Part shown: piece by piece, positions 17,021 to 26,948 of the stretch | Layout: every line of letters begins with the position of its first letter | How positions within the stretch are numbered: position 1 is the first letter of the stretch | Assembly: GCF_000443165.1 (NCBI RefSeq) | Contig: NZ_ATJV01000048.1 | Coordinates: 1 to 64,000 of the forward strand | Origin: Thauera terpenica 58Eu | GTDB lineage: Bacteria; Pseudomonadota; Gammaproteobacteria; Burkholderiales; Rhodocyclaceae | Length of the DNA stretch: 64,000 nt | Direction of reading: 5' to 3' | Program-made: the position numbers and the translations under genes | Notes under the pieces: model-generated | The model's input: only the letters and a program-made list of their open reading frames with translations | Databases searched by the model: none | What the model was told of the DNA's origin: nothing

Positions 17021-17848
17021 ATGAGCGCAAGGCCGGTAGAGCTCACACTGATCGGGGTCGACTTCACCTCGGCGCCGCGGCGGGCCAAGCCGATCACGGC
17101 CGCCATCGGGCGCCTCGACGGCAAGGCGGTCGAACTCACGCGCATCGAAACCCTGTCCGACTGGCCTGCCTTTGAAGCCCTGCTCGTACGCCCCGGCCCC
17201 TGGCTCGGCGCTTTCGACTTTCCCTTCGGGCTGCCACGCGAAGCGATCGTCGACCTGGGCTGGCCATTGAACTGGCCCGAACTGGTGCGCCACTGTGAAG
17301 CGCTGGGCAAGAGCGCTTTTCGCAGCGCACTGGACGCCTATCGCCAGACCCGGCCCTTCGGCCAGCGCTACGCACACCGCAGCACCGACTTGCCAGCGCG
17401 CTCGCACAGCCCGCTCAAATTGGTGAATCCGCCAGTGGGACTGATGTTCCTGCAAGGTGTGCCGCGCCTGCTGGGCGCGGGCGTGAGCCTGGCGGGCATG
17501 CATGCTGCGGACCCACAGCGCCTCGCAGTGGAAGCTTATCCCGGCCTGATCGCACGCAGCATCACGCCCGACTCGTACAAAAGTGACGACAAGCGCAAAC
17601 AGACCTCAGCACGTCGGGATGCGCGCCGCTGCATCATCGACGCCGTGTGCACGGGACACACGCCGCAAGGCTTCGGCCTGAGGCTTGACGACTTCCACCG
17701 GGCGCGCTTGATCGATGATGCCAGCGGCGACTGCCTCGATGCCGCGCTCGCACTGCTGCAGGCCGCCGCCTGCGCCCACGCCGGCCCACCCCATTTCGGC
17801 CTGCCCGCAGACATCGACTCCCTGGAAGGCTGGATCGCCGGCGCCTGA
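17021..17848 (+). CDS. DUF429 domain protein (RNase H-like fold)
   Basis: 275 residues. The N-terminus 'L-I-G-V-D-F-T-S-A-P' with a conserved Asp, the later 'W-L-G-A-F-D-F-P-F-G-L-P' and 'V-E-A-Y-P-G-L-I-A-R' fit DUF429, a predicted RNase H-like family with no defined biochemical role. It begins four bases after the HDAC-family gene, suggesting coupling. It ends 105 bases from the convergent PhnA-type gene; that gap holds a short 12-bp direct repeat (17908-17919 and 17922-17933) and nothing else I can name. Confidence 0.75.
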   Translation: MSARPVELTLIGVDFTSAPRRAKPITAAIGRLDGKAVELTRIETLSDWPAFEALLVRPGPWLGAFDFPFGLPREAIVDLGWPLNWPELVRHCEALGKSAFRSALDAYRQTRPFGQRYAHRSTDLPARSHSPLKLVNPPVGLMFLQGVPRLLGAGVSLAGMHAADPQRLAVEAYPGLIARSITPDSYKSDDKRKQTSARRDARRCIIDAVCTGHTPQGFGLRLDDFHRARLIDDASGDCLDAALALLQAAACAHAGPPHFGLPADIDSLEGWIAGA

Positions 17849-17953
17849 AGCGCTGCGCTCTTGTGCCAGGGCTCACGGCGCACCGGCGCCGTCGTGCAAG
17901 GCGACAGGCCGCAAGCCGCGCGCCGCAAGCCGCACTTTGGGCGCAGCCCCGGC

Positions 17954-18298
17954 TCAGAGCTTCTTCACAAACTCCGTCTTCAGCCTCATTGCGCCGATAC
18001 CGTCGATCTTGCAGTCGATGTCATGGTCGCCCTCGATGAGGCGGATGTTCTTCACCTTGGTGCCGACCTTGACCACCAAGGATGAGCCCTTCACCTTCAG
18101 ATCCTTGATCACGGTGACGCTGTCACCGTCCTGCAGCACATTGCCGTTGGCGTCCTTGAACACTTTCTCGGCTTCCCCGCCCTCGTCGGCGGCGGCCTGC
18201 GGCCACTCGTGGGCACATTCGGGGCAGACATAGTTCGGTCCGTCTTCATAGGTGTATTCCGAACTGCATGCTGGACACTTCGGCAAATTGCTGCTCAT
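17954..18298 (-). CDS. yjdM: PhnA/YjdM zinc-ribbon protein
   Basis: 114 residues. N-terminal zinc ribbon C-P-A-C ... C-P-E-C (residues 8-11 and 25-28), then the PhnA C-terminal domain with '[26 protein letters not shown]'. Often annotated as alkylphosphonate utilisation protein because E. coli phnA lies near the phn genes, but no phosphonate genes are here and the real role is unclear. Divergent from dbpA. Confidence 0.88.
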   Translation of the reverse strand: MSSNLPKCPACSSEYTYEDGPNYVCPECAHEWPQAAADEGGEAEKVFKDANGNVLQDGDSVTVIKDLKVKGSSLVVKVGTKVKNIRLIEGDHDIDCKIDGIGAMRLKTEFVKKL

Positions 18299-18390
18299 CC
18301 TGTTTCCTCGTTCGTATCGATTGCATGACCGGGCATGTCGCCACCAACAGATTTTCTCGGCGTGCGCCGTCTCCGGCCTGATAATTGCGC

Positions 18391-19839
18391 ATGACCGACA
18401 TTATCCCCCCTACCGCTTCAAGCGCCGACGCCACCGCCCTGCCGCAGACCACAACAACTGCACAGGCTTTCGACACCTTGGCGCTGCCCGCAGGCATGCT
18501 CGCCAACCTGCAGCAACTCGGCTATCTGTCGATGACGCCCATCCAGGCCGCAGCCCTACCCTTCGCCCTCGCCGGCGAGGACCTCATCGCCCAGGCCAAG
18601 ACCGGCAGCGGCAAGACCGCCGCCTTCGCCTTGCCGCTGCTGGCCCGGCTCGAGCCCCAGCAGCTGGCCGTTCAGGCTCTGGTGCTGTGTCCGACGCGCG
18701 AGCTGGCCGACCAAGTGACACAGGAGATCCGCCGCCTCGCGCGCTTCGCCGAGAACATCAAGGTGCTGTCACTGTGCGGCGGCACGCCGATGCGGCCGCA
18801 GCGCGACAGCCTGGCGCACGGCGCCCACGTCGTGGTCGGCACCCCGGGCCGCATCATGGATCACCTCGAACGCGGCAGCCTCAGCCTCGACACCCTGAAC
18901 ACCCTGGTGCTTGACGAGGCGGACCGCATGCTCGACATGGGCTTTCACGACGACATCGCCTGGATCGCCCAGCATTGCCCACCCAAGCGCCAGACCCTGC
19001 TCTTTTCCGCCACCTTCCCGGCCGGCATCGCCGCGCTCGCGCAGCGCTTCCTGCGCACGCCCAGGACGGTGAAGCTGGCCGAGCAACACGCCGCCGACAA
19101 GATCCGCCAGCGCTTCTACGAAATCGAACACCCCGCACGGCTGCAGGCGGTTGCCACCCTGTTGCGTCACTATCGGCCGGTCAGCACCCTGGCTTTTTGC
19201 AACACACGCCAGCAGTGTCGGGCGCTGGTCGAGCTGCTGCGCACCGAAGGCTTTCACGCGCTCGCCCTGCATGGTGAGATGGAGCAGCGCGAACGCGATC
19301 AGGTGCTGATCCAGTTTGCCAACCGCAGCTGCTCGGTGCTGGTGGCCACCGACGTGGCCGCGCGCGGGCTCGACATTGCGCAGCTCGAGACGGTGATCAA
19401 CGTGGATGTGACCCCCGACCCCGAAGTGCACATTCACCGCATCGGCCGCACCGGGCGGGGCGATGCCGAAGGCCTGGCACTGAGTCTGTGCAGCGGCGCG
19501 GACAAGCGCCGCGTGGCTGCAATTGCCCAGGCCGCGGGCTTCGAGCCGGAGTGGCAGGACATCACTGCTCTGCCGATCGAGGACGCCTCAGCCTTGCGCC
19601 CACCGATGAGCACACTGCTGATCCTGGGTGGGCGCAAGGACAAGATCCGCCCCGGCGACGTGCTCGGCGCGCTCACCGGCGAAGCGGGCTTCACCCGCGA
19701 GCAGGTGGGCAAGATCACCGTGACCGACCATCACACCTATGTTGCGGTGACCCAGGAGATTGCAGGCGATGCGCTACGCCGGCTCGCAGCCGGCAAGCTC
19801 AAGGGGCGCCCGGTGAAGGTGCGCGCACTCGAGGACTGA
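18391..19839 (+). CDS. dbpA: ATP-dependent RNA helicase DbpA
   Basis: 482 residues from the ATG at 18391. DEAD-box motifs: Q motif near 44-51, Walker A A-K-T-G-S-G-K-T (69-76), P-T-R-E-L-A, T-P-G-R, D-E-A-D (175-178), [13 protein letters not shown] and H-R-I-G-R-T-G-R. The last 75 residues ([17 protein letters not shown] ... V-K-V-R-A-L) form the DbpA RRM-like domain, which binds hairpin 92 of 23S rRNA. It acts late in 50S assembly. The C-terminal domain separates it from RhlE or SrmB. Confidence 0.93.
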   Translation: MTDIIPPTASSADATALPQTTTTAQAFDTLALPAGMLANLQQLGYLSMTPIQAAALPFALAGEDLIAQAKTGSGKTAAFALPLLARLEPQQLAVQALVLCPTRELADQVTQEIRRLARFAENIKVLSLCGGTPMRPQRDSLAHGAHVVVGTPGRIMDHLERGSLSLDTLNTLVLDEADRMLDMGFHDDIAWIAQHCPPKRQTLLFSATFPAGIAALAQRFLRTPRTVKLAEQHAADKIRQRFYEIEHPARLQAVATLLRHYRPVSTLAFCNTRQQCRALVELLRTEGFHALALHGEMEQRERDQVLIQFANRSCSVLVATDVAARGLDIAQLETVINVDVTPDPEVHIHRIGRTGRGDAEGLALSLCSGADKRRVAAIAQAAGFEPEWQDITALPIEDASALRPPMSTLLILGGRKDKIRPGDVLGALTGEAGFTREQVGKITVTDHHTYVAVTQEIAGDALRRLAAGKLKGRPVKVRALED

Positions 19840-19866
19840 AGAGCCGAGGAACTGAGGGGCCTGAGC

Positions 19867-20631
19867 TTATTCGATCGTTACCCGGATCGCCGGCGCCGGC
19901 AGGCCACGTCGCTTGCGCTCGGCCTGTATCAGTTCAGCGATATCGGTGTTGGCGTTCTGCAAGGCCCACACGTCGGCTGCCAGGCCGGCGTCGTTGAGCG
20001 CGTTGAGATCGGTGGCAGGCACGGCGAGCAGACGACGCACCACCTCGATATGGCCATTGCGGGCGGCGATCATGAGCGGGGTGGCGAGGTTGGGTGCCTT
20101 GATATTCACATCGGCGCCGGCGCTCAGCAAAGTCTCGACCATCGACTCCCTGCCCTCGAAGGCTGCGTAGTGCAGCGGCGCCCAGCCTTCGTGATTGATC
20201 TGGGCGCCGGCCTTCAGCAGCGCCCGCGCGGCATCGTCGTGGCCACGCAACACGGCCAGCATCAGGGCCGAGTCACCCGCCGGGTTGCGGTAATCGATGC
20301 GCACCCGGTACTTGAGCAAGGCCTCCAGCGCCGCAGTCTGACCCTCGCGCGCGGCGAGAATCAGCAGCGTGTTGCCCTGCGCATCGACGGTGTCCGGATC
20401 GACTCCGCGCTGCAGCAGGCTGGCGAGCGCCTTCGCGTCGCCCATCGTCGCCGCATCAAGTGCGTCGTCGTAACTGCCGGCTAGGCTGGCGGTGGACACC
20501 AGACTGCAGGCAAGGATGGCGCCAAGGGCGAGAAGCTGGCGCAGCCCGGCACGGGAGAAGGGAGTCGGGGAGAAAGGGGGCGGGGACGAACGCAGAGCGC
20601 GCGAAGCGGATTCAGGCAAGTTTCTGGGCAT
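19867..20631 (-). CDS. Exported ankyrin-repeat protein
   Basis: Predicted 254 residues from the ATG at 20631, which overlaps the tatD 3' end by 20 bases. No strong Shine-Dalgarno is visible, so translation is probably coupled to tatD. A hydrophobic segment (L-L-A-L-G-A-I-L-A-C-S-L-V-S-T-A-S-L-A-G) preceded by a basic region looks like a Sec signal with a long n-region. Five to six ankyrin repeats follow (G-N-T-L-L-I-L-A-A-R-E-G-Q; G-D-S-A-L-M-L-A-V-L-R-G-H; W-A-P-L-H-Y-A-A-F-E-G-R; A-T-P-L-M-I-A-A-R-N-G-H). Probably a periplasmic protein-interaction module; partner unknown. Last gene of the mltG-tmk-holB-pilZ-tatD operon. Confidence 0.85.
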   Translation of the reverse strand: MPRNLPESASRALRSSPPPFSPTPFSRAGLRQLLALGAILACSLVSTASLAGSYDDALDAATMGDAKALASLLQRGVDPDTVDAQGNTLLILAAREGQTAALEALLKYRVRIDYRNPAGDSALMLAVLRGHDDAARALLKAGAQINHEGWAPLHYAAFEGRESMVETLLSAGADVNIKAPNLATPLMIAARNGHIEVVRRLLAVPATDLNALNDAGLAADVWALQNANTDIAELIQAERKRRGLPAPAIRVTIE

Positions 20632-21388
20632 GGCGAAATAGGCGAAAGAAGTTATCGGTACTGGCCTGTTCGATACGGGCCAGCGGTTCATCGCGCAAGC
20701 GGGCGATTTCTTCCGCCACGTGCACCACCCAGCCGGGTTCGTTGGTCTTGCCACGATGCGGCATGGGTGCGAGGTAAGGCGCGTCGGTCTCGATCAGCAG
20801 GCGCTCGAGCGGCACCCGCTTTGCCACCTCCTTGAGCTCCTTTGCACTGCGAAAGGTGACGATACCGGAGAAGGAGATATAAAAACCCAGCGCCAGCGCG
20901 CCTTCGGCCATCTCCCAGCTCTCGGTGAAGCAGTGCATCACGCCGCCTGCTTCGCCCGCCTTCTCCTCGCGCATCAGGCGCAAGGTGTCATCTGCGGCGC
21001 TGCGCGTGTGCACGATCAGCGGCTTGCCGGTCGCGCGCGCCGCGCGGATGTGGGTGCGGAAACGCTCGCGCTGCCACTCGGGTGCATCCTTGTGCCAGTG
21101 GTAATCCAGCCCGGTCTCGCCAATCGCAACCACCTTGGGGTGGTCGGCCAGCGCTGCGAGCTGGGCCACATCGGGTTCCTCGCAGTCGGCGTTGTCCGGA
21201 TGCACCCCGACCGAGGCCCACAGGTGGGGGTGGCGCTCGGCGAGCCCGAGCACACGCGGGAAGTCCTCGAGCTTGACACTGATGCACAGCGCGGCACCGA
21301 CATCATTGTGTGCCATGGTGGCGAGCACTTCATCCTCGCGCGCGGCAAGGTCGGGAAAATCGAGATGGCAGTGGGAATCAACAAACAT
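20612..21388 (-). CDS. tatD: TatD-family metal-dependent DNase
   Basis: 258 residues from the ATG at 21388 (M-F-V-D-S-H-C-H-L-D); the in-frame extension to 21436 is not conserved. Metal ligands are visible: H-C-H at the start, E in 'A-I-G-E-T-G-L-D-Y', H in 'V-H-T-R', H in 'M-H-C-F-T-E', and D in 'I-E-T-D-A-P-Y-L'. TatD proteins are 3'-5' exonucleases or DNases of the amidohydrolase fold. The pilZ-tatD neighbourhood is conserved in many beta- and gammaproteobacteria. Confidence 0.93.
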   Translation of the reverse strand: MFVDSHCHLDFPDLAAREDEVLATMAHNDVGAALCISVKLEDFPRVLGLAERHPHLWASVGVHPDNADCEEPDVAQLAALADHPKVVAIGETGLDYHWHKDAPEWQRERFRTHIRAARATGKPLIVHTRSAADDTLRLMREEKAGEAGGVMHCFTESWEMAEGALALGFYISFSGIVTFRSAKELKEVAKRVPLERLLIETDAPYLAPMPHRGKTNEPGWVVHVAEEIARLRDEPLARIEQASTDNFFRLFRHAQKLA

Positions 21389-21534
21389 GGGAAGGGCCAG
21401 ACAGGAAATCGGAACGGACGCCACACTGACACACAAAACAGTGCGACGGTTCAGCAGGGTATTCAGTTGGGTGCTCGGTGACCCGGCGGTGAGCCGAGCC
21501 GGATCGAGTCCGCGTACTCACTCCGCACGCCCAT

Positions 21535-21900
21535 TCAGACCGTATGCCTGGGCCGGCTGGAGCCGAGGTGGCTGCCAAGAATCTGTTCGATGCGCCCGCG
21601 CAACACCTTGCCCGCGTCGTCGTCCGCGAACTGCACACCGACACCCTGGGTCTTGCCACCCTGCGCACCCGGTGGCGTGATCCAGGCCACACGCCCGGCG
21701 ACCGGGTGTCGGGTCGGATCATCCATCAGCTGTACCAGCATGAAGACTTCATCGCCCAGGGTGTAGTGCTTGGAGGTCGGCACGAACAGGCCGGCATGGC
21801 TGAGAAAAGGCATGTAGGCGGCATACAGCGCAGACCTGGAGCTGACGTTCAGGGAGAGCACGCCCGGGCGCGCCGTCTGCGGCTTGACGTGAGTGCTCAC
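21535..21900 (-). CDS. pilZ: PilZ-domain type IV pilus protein
   Basis: 121 residues between holB (4-base overlap) and tatD, the same place as the founding pilZ of P. aeruginosa. It has 'L-G-D-E-V-F-M-L-V-Q-L-M', 'G-R-V-A-W-I-T-P-P' and 'G-V-G-V-Q-F'. The classical c-di-GMP residues (RxxxR and D/NxSxxG) are not evident, in agreement with the original PilZ, which does not bind c-di-GMP but acts in pilus assembly with PilB and FimX. This connects the operon with the minor pilin genes at 0.2-7.1 kb. Confidence 0.9.
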   Translation of the reverse strand: MSTHVKPQTARPGVLSLNVSSRSALYAAYMPFLSHAGLFVPTSKHYTLGDEVFMLVQLMDDPTRHPVAGRVAWITPPGAQGGKTQGVGVQFADDDAGKVLRGRIEQILGSHLGSSRPRHTV

Positions 21901-22952
21901 GGCCTTGCTCCGGCAAGCGCGCGCGCATAGCGCAACAGCATGTCCTCGAGCACCAGGCGCGTGTTCAGTGGGTGGCGAGAGAGCTTGCGAATCTGCATCG
22001 TCTCATTGTAGCAGCCGCTCAAGGCCGCAATGCTGCAGCGGCTCGCGAGCGCTGACATCAAGCCCTCCTGCGCCGGGAAGAAGCGCAGCCTGCCGCCCAT
22101 GCGCAAGGCCGCCAGATCACCGACCCAGCACTGCATCCAGGCGCACAGCTCAGGCAGCCCGAAGCCAGCAGCAAGCGCCTCCCTGGATTTGAGCCAGGCT
22201 TCCCACTGCGCGGCAACACGCAGCGCATCGGCCGCCTGCAAGGCCGACACATCGCGCACGAAGCGCGCCAGCAAGGCGCCTGTGCCCGTCGCCGCCATGC
22301 GCTCCGCTGCCAGCGGCATGCCTCCGGCGAGCGCGAGCAGCGCCAGCAGCTGCGCGTCGGCCTTCGCCTTCCACGGCTGCAGGGAATCCGCCGACGGGCG
22401 CGAGAACGACCACTGCTGGCAGCGGCTGCGGATGGTCGGCAGCAGGCGCCGCGGTGCCGACGACAGCAGCAGGAACACACAGCCCACCGGCGGCGCTTCG
22501 AGCAGCTTGAGCAGCGCATTGGCAGTGAACACGTTCATCGCCTCCGCCGGGTCGAGCACGATGACACGGCGCGAGCTGTGGTGTCCAGTGACGCTCAAGG
22601 ACGCTTGCAGGTCGCGGACCTGTTCGATGAGGATCTGCGCCGACTTGGCCTTGCCTTCCTTCGCGCCGGGGTCCGCGCCTTCACTCTCGGCGCCCTCAGC
22701 GACCAGATCGGCGGCCGGCACCAGGTGATGCAGATCGGGATGATTGCCTGCCAGCCGCCACTGGCAGGCCGTGCACCGGCCACAGCCGTGGCCGTCCGCC
22801 GTGGGCGCCTCACACAGCAGGCGGGCAGCCAGCGCTTCGACCAGTGCGCGCTTGCCCAGCCCGGGTGGGCCCACGAACAGCAGCGCGTGCGGCAGGCGTT
22901 CGCCGAGTTCGACGAGTCGCGTCCAGGTGTCCTGCAGCCAGGGCTGAATCAT
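21897..22952 (-). CDS. holB: DNA polymerase III subunit delta prime
   Basis: 351 residues from the ATG at 22952, overlapping the tmk stop. The ORF can be extended by 115 residues but that part is the tmk sequence in another frame. P-loop-like [11 protein letters not shown] near 27-37, zinc-binding cysteines in C-G-R-C-T-A-C with an upstream Cys, and the sensor stretch '[11 protein letters not shown]'. Delta prime is the stator of the clamp loader that puts the beta clamp on DNA. Confidence 0.93.
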   Translation of the reverse strand: MIQPWLQDTWTRLVELGERLPHALLFVGPPGLGKRALVEALAARLLCEAPTADGHGCGRCTACQWRLAGNHPDLHHLVPAADLVAEGAESEGADPGAKEGKAKSAQILIEQVRDLQASLSVTGHHSSRRVIVLDPAEAMNVFTANALLKLLEAPPVGCVFLLLSSAPRRLLPTIRSRCQQWSFSRPSADSLQPWKAKADAQLLALLALAGGMPLAAERMAATGTGALLARFVRDVSALQAADALRVAAQWEAWLKSREALAAGFGLPELCAWMQCWVGDLAALRMGGRLRFFPAQEGLMSALASRCSIAALSGCYNETMQIRKLSRHPLNTRLVLEDMLLRYARALAGARP

Positions 22953-23587
22953 GCGCCCACCAGCGCCGCGACGATGCGCTCGATGTCGGCACGGATGAGC
23001 TCGGGCGCACGATTGGCATCGAGCACGCGGATGCGTTGCGGCGCCATGCGCGCACGCTCGAGGTAGGCCTCGCGCACACGCACGAAGAAATCGCGCTGTT
23101 CCCGCTCGAAGCGATCGGGGTCGGCGCCGGTGGAGGCCACCCGCGCCGCGGCGATCTCGGGCGGCAGGTCGAACAACAGGGTCAGATCGGGTTGAAAGCC
23201 GGGATGAACCCAGGCTTCGAGCACATCGAACTTGGCCCGCGCCAGGCCGCGCCCGCCCACCTGATAGGCGAAGGTGGCGTCGGAGAAGCGGTCGCACACC
23301 ACCCAGCGCCCTGCCGCCAGCGCAGGTTCGATGCGCGCGGCAAGATGCTCGCGCCGCGCGGCGAACATCAATATGGCCTCGGTCTCCAGATCCATCGGCT
23401 CGTGCAGCAGCAGCTCGCGCAGGCGTTCGCCCACGGGCGTACCACCGGGTTCGCGCGATTGCTCGACGACAATGCCGCGCGCCTGCAGCAAGGCAAGGGT
23501 CGCGGCAATCTGGCTGCTCTTGCCCGCGCCGTCTATGCCTTCGAAGCTGATGAAACGTCCGCGCGCCACACGCTCAGTCGAGTTCAA
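22949..23587 (-). CDS. tmk: Thymidylate kinase
   Basis: 212 residues. P-loop [11 protein letters not shown] at 15-25, '[10 protein letters not shown]' and the DR(Y/F) motif '[12 protein letters not shown]' are present. It phosphorylates dTMP to dTDP. Four-base overlaps with mltG upstream and holB downstream mark one operon, the common mltG-tmk-holB order. Confidence 0.96.
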   Translation of the reverse strand: MNSTERVARGRFISFEGIDGAGKSSQIAATLALLQARGIVVEQSREPGGTPVGERLRELLLHEPMDLETEAILMFAARREHLAARIEPALAAGRWVVCDRFSDATFAYQVGGRGLARAKFDVLEAWVHPGFQPDLTLLFDLPPEIAAARVASTGADPDRFEREQRDFFVRVREAYLERARMAPQRIRVLDANRAPELIRADIERIVAALVGA

Positions 23588-24603
23588 GGTTTGCCCCCAT
23601 TGGGTTTGCCGCCATTGCGGATGAAGCGGTTTACCGCCTGGTTGTGTTCGCTCAAGCTGCGCGAAAACTCGCTGCTGCCATCGCCGCGCGCAACAAAATA
23701 CAGATAGTCGCTGTGCGCCGGCTTGAGCGCCGCACGCAGCGCATCCGGACCGGGCATCGCAATCGGCGTCGGCGGCAGGCCGCCGCGCGTATAGGTGTTC
23801 CAGGGGTGGTCGGTGTCGAGGTGCTTGCGCCGCAGGCGACCGTCGAAATCCGCTCCCAGGCCATAGATCACGGTCGGGTCGGTCTGCAGCGGCATGCCGA
23901 TGCGCAAGCGGTTGGCAAACACCGAGGCCACCAGGGCGCGGTCCTCGGCGCGACCGGTCTCCTTCTCCACGATGGAGGCCAGAATCAGGGCCTGATAAGG
24001 CGACTGCAGCGGTGAGTCCGGGTCGCGCTCGGCCCAGGCCTGATCGAGCCGCGCCTGCATCGCGTGATAGGCCCGGCGCAGCACGCCAGAGACCGGCGAG
24101 CGCTTGTCGAACAGATAAGTATCCGGAAAGAACAGGCCTTCGGCCTGCGTCTCGCTGGCGCCGATGAGGGCGAGAATCTCGGCATCGCTCAAGCCGGCGG
24201 TGTCGGGCTCGAGTTCGGCGTGGCGCTCGAGCGTATTGCGCACCTGGCGGAAGGTCCAGCCCTCGACCAGCAGGACCTCGGCCTGCGACACGTCGCCATC
24301 GGAGAGCTTGAGCACCAGCTGCCAGGGCGTGATGCCGGCATGCACTTCGTAGCTGCCGGCCTTGATCGTGTTTGCGCGCCCGCCGATGCGCGCCAGCCAG
24401 CTCAGCCAGACTGGATTCACCTCCACGCCGGCACGCGCGATCACCGCCGCTGCCTGGCGCATGCTCAAGCCACGCTGCACGGTGAAATCAACCACCTCGC
24501 CCTTGAGCGTCAGCGGGCGGTGCGCAAACTCGTATGCCGCCCCGAGGGCGAACACGGCCAGCGCCAGCAACAGCAACACGGAGCGCAATACGAGACGTTT
24601 CAT
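23584..24603 (-). CDS. mltG: Endolytic murein transglycosylase MltG
   Basis: 339 residues. One N-terminal membrane helix (about 5-24), a LysM-like region, then the YceG catalytic domain with 'E-G-L-F-F-P-D-T-Y', 'A-S-I-V-E-K-E-T-G' (the catalytic Glu is in this motif) and 'T-D-P-T-V-I-Y-G-L'. MltG cuts nascent glycan strands at the inner membrane and limits their length. The C-terminus ends in a small codon duplication (N-G-G-K-P repeated). First gene of the operon; divergent from ygfZ. Confidence 0.95.
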   Translation of the reverse strand: MKRLVLRSVLLLLALAVFALGAAYEFAHRPLTLKGEVVDFTVQRGLSMRQAAAVIARAGVEVNPVWLSWLARIGGRANTIKAGSYEVHAGITPWQLVLKLSDGDVSQAEVLLVEGWTFRQVRNTLERHAELEPDTAGLSDAEILALIGASETQAEGLFFPDTYLFDKRSPVSGVLRRAYHAMQARLDQAWAERDPDSPLQSPYQALILASIVEKETGRAEDRALVASVFANRLRIGMPLQTDPTVIYGLGADFDGRLRRKHLDTDHPWNTYTRGGLPPTPIAMPGPDALRAALKPAHSDYLYFVARGDGSSEFSRSLSEHNQAVNRFIRNGGKPNGGKP

Positions 24604-24658
24604 GGCGGATCGACAAGACCATGGTGAGCGCAGGGGCGACCACCGTTTGGCGGGCGCC

Positions 24659-24664
24659 TATAAT
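24659..24664 (+). promoter_or_regulatory. Consensus TATAAT -10 box upstream of ygfZ
   Basis: A perfect TATAAT lies 92 bases upstream of the ygfZ start, in the divergent mltG/ygfZ gap. Seventeen bases further upstream is GCGACC (24636-24641), a weak -35. Predicted transcript start near 24671. Confidence 0.5.
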
Positions 24665-24750
24665 ACTGCATCGCACTGAGCTCACTGAGCCTGTAGCCAG
24701 CAAGCTCATCAACCCCACTCACCCACCCCACTCGATCGCACACCGACACC

Positions 24751-25797
24751 ATGACCGCCTGGACCGACCACCTTGCCCGGCAGGGCGCACGCTTCAACGA
24801 CGATTCGTCACAAGCCAGCCTGCACTTCACCGACCCCTCTTCTGAAGCCTCTGCCGCAACGACCTCGACCGTCGTCGTTCCGCTGCTGCATCTGGGCACG
24901 ATCCGCTCGGTGGGGCCGGACTCAGCCGCTTTCATCCACAATCTTGTCTCCAACGAGGTGAACAAGCTCGCGCCGGATGCGGCGGCATGGAACAGCTTCA
25001 ATTCGCCCAAGGGGCGCATGATCGCCAGCTTCCTGATCTGGCCTGAGGCCGAAGGCCACGCGCTGGTGCTGTCGGCCGACATCCTGCCCGCCTTCCTGAA
25101 GAAATTTTCCATGTACGTGCTGCGCAGCAAGGTGAAGCTGGCCGACGCCAGCGCAGACACCGTCCTGCTCGGCGTCAGCGGCGCCAACGCAGCCACGGTG
25201 CTCGCCGCCGCCGGCCTTGCCGTGCCCGACGCCCCCATGAAGCACACCGGGGGTAGCGAGCACGGGCCACGCTGTGTCCGGCTGGATGAGCGCAACTTCA
25301 TCATCGCCGTGGCCGCCGATGCAGCGCCTGCGCTGTTTGACGCCCTGCAGGCGGGCGGCGCGCTCAAGGCCGGCACCGCTGCCTGGCAACTGGCGATGAT
25401 CCGCGCCGGTGTGCCGCAGATCACCGCGCCCACGCAGGAAGAGTTCGTGGCGCAGATGCTCAACTATGAACTCATCGGCGGCGTGAGCTTCCACAAGGGC
25501 TGTTACCCCGGCCAGGAGATCGTGGCGCGCACGCAATACCTGGGCAAACTGAAGAAGCGCACCTATCGCCTCGCCATTCCGGCCGGCACCAGCCCGGTCG
25601 CGGGCGCGGATCTCTACGCTCCCGCCTTTGGCGAGCAGTCGGCGGGCAAGATCGTCAACGTCGCCGCGGCGAGCGATGGTGGTTTCGAGGCCCTCGCGGT
25701 GCTCCAGAGCAGCAGTTTGGAGGCGGGCGAAATTCACCTCGGCGCAGTGGACGGCCCTCGCCTCACCGTGCTCGAACTGCCCTATTCCCTGGGCTGA
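24751..25797 (+). CDS. ygfZ: Folate-binding Fe-S cluster assembly protein YgfZ
   Basis: 348 residues of the GcvT/COG0354 fold. The family signature K-G-C-Y-P-G-Q-E-I-V-A-R near residue 250 includes the functional cysteine. YgfZ uses tetrahydrofolate to help maturation or repair of certain [4Fe-4S] enzymes such as MiaB. 'F-N-S-P-K-G-R-M-I-A-S-F' is also typical. It is followed by the DUF4936 and NRDE genes. Confidence 0.93.
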   Translation: MTAWTDHLARQGARFNDDSSQASLHFTDPSSEASAATTSTVVVPLLHLGTIRSVGPDSAAFIHNLVSNEVNKLAPDAAAWNSFNSPKGRMIASFLIWPEAEGHALVLSADILPAFLKKFSMYVLRSKVKLADASADTVLLGVSGANAATVLAAAGLAVPDAPMKHTGGSEHGPRCVRLDERNFIIAVAADAAPALFDALQAGGALKAGTAAWQLAMIRAGVPQITAPTQEEFVAQMLNYELIGGVSFHKGCYPGQEIVARTQYLGKLKKRTYRLAIPAGTSPVAGADLYAPAFGEQSAGKIVNVAAASDGGFEALAVLQSSSLEAGEIHLGAVDGPRLTVLELPYSLG

Positions 25798-25842
25798 AGC
25801 CCTCCCCGCCGGGGTCCCTGTTTTCACTCGCAGGCGTTCGTG

Positions 25843-26145
25843 ATGACGTCAACTCCCGTCCTCGGTCTTTACATCTATTACCGCCTGCGAGCGGACCTTG
25901 ATGCCGACATCGCGCACGCCAGCGTGCGTGCGATGCAGGCGGCGCTGGAACGAGCCACCGGCATCGCCGGGCGTTTGCTCCAGCGTGCCGACGACGCGAG
26001 CACCTGGATGGAGATCTACGAGGGCGTGACCGAGCACGCCGCCTTCATGCACGCGCTGGAGCGTGAAACCGCCGCCCACCAGCTTGCTGATGTGCTCGCC
26101 AGCGGCAGCGTCCGCCATCTCGAATGCTTCATGGAAAAGCGCTGA
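25843..26145 (+). CDS. DUF4936 protein
   Basis: 100 residues from the ATG at 25843. 'L-Y-I-Y-Y-R-L', 'L-L-Q-R-A-D-D-A-S-T-W-M-E-I-Y-E-G-V' and 'R-H-L-E-C-F' fit DUF4936, a small betaproteobacterial family found next to ygfZ and NRDE genes. The shape resembles a ferredoxin-like dimeric barrel, but this is a guess from length and pattern. Function unknown. The following gene starts four bases after its stop. Confidence 0.78.
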   Translation: MTSTPVLGLYIYYRLRADLDADIAHASVRAMQAALERATGIAGRLLQRADDASTWMEIYEGVTEHAAFMHALERETAAHQLADVLASGSVRHLECFMEKR

Positions 26146-26149
26146 ACCC

Positions 26150-26932
26150 ATGTGCCTGATCGTCTTCGCGTGGCAAAGCCACCCCGACTTCCCACTCATC
26201 GTCGCCGCCAATCGCGACGAGTTCCTCGGCCGCCCGGCGGCGCCTGCGCACTGGTGGACCGACGCGCCCGATCTGCTCGCCGGGCGCGACCTTGAGGCGG
26301 GCGGCAGCTGGCTGGGGCTGTCGCGCAGCGGCCGCTTCGCCGCGCTCACCAATTATCGCGACCCCACGCAACGCATCAGCGGCGCGCCCTCACGCGGGGC
26401 CCTGGTGCGCAGCGCGCTGGAGCGCGACGACACGGCAGAAGCCACCCTGCGCCAGCTTGCGGCAGGTAGCGCCGCCTACGCCTCATTCAATCTCCTGGTG
26501 GGTGACGGGCGCAGGCTCGGCGTACTGGAGAGCACGAGCGGCCAGGTGCGCATGCTCGAGCCTGGTGTGTATGGCTTGTCGAACCACCTGCTCGACACAC
26601 CCTGGCCCAAGCTGCTCAAGGCCCGCAGCGGCCTCGCCGCGCTGCTGCCCCGGCTGCCGGACGACGATGCGGCGCTCGCGCTGTTGCGCGACGCCACGCC
26701 TGCGCCCGACCCCCACCTGCCCAACACCGGCATGAGCCTGGAGTGGGAACGCTGGTTGTCCTCAGCCTTCATCCGCGCACCGGACTACGGCACGCGCTGT
26801 TCGAGCCTGGTGGCGGTCGAGCACAGCGGCAACATGCGGCTGCGCGAATGGACCTGGGACAGGCATGGTGATCTGCGCAGCGAGCTCACCCATCGCTTCG
26901 TCGCGGAGCAGCGCCAGCGTACGCGGGGCTGA
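26150..26932 (+). CDS. NRDE/TANGO2-family protein
   Basis: 260 residues starting M-C-L-I-V-F-A-W. The name-giving N-R-D-E is at about 22-25 (A-A-N-R-D-E-F-L-G-R-P). An N-terminal Cys2 exposed after Met removal suggests an Ntn-hydrolase-like fold. In animals TANGO2 has been linked to lipid, CoA and haem homeostasis; bacterial members are uncharacterised. The upstream ORF start at 26063 belongs to overlap with DUF4936 in another frame. Confidence 0.85.
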   Translation: MCLIVFAWQSHPDFPLIVAANRDEFLGRPAAPAHWWTDAPDLLAGRDLEAGGSWLGLSRSGRFAALTNYRDPTQRISGAPSRGALVRSALERDDTAEATLRQLAAGSAAYASFNLLVGDGRRLGVLESTSGQVRMLEPGVYGLSNHLLDTPWPKLLKARSGLAALLPRLPDDDAALALLRDATPAPDPHLPNTGMSLEWERWLSSAFIRAPDYGTRCSSLVAVEHSGNMRLREWTWDRHGDLRSELTHRFVAEQRQRTRG

Positions 26933-26948
26933 GCGGAGCGCGCGCTGG

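Noticed and set aside
17908-17933. Direct repeat GCCGCAAGCCGC twice with a 14-bp period
   Set aside because: Two short units in a GC-rich gap between convergent genes; too short for a CRISPR or a functional claim.
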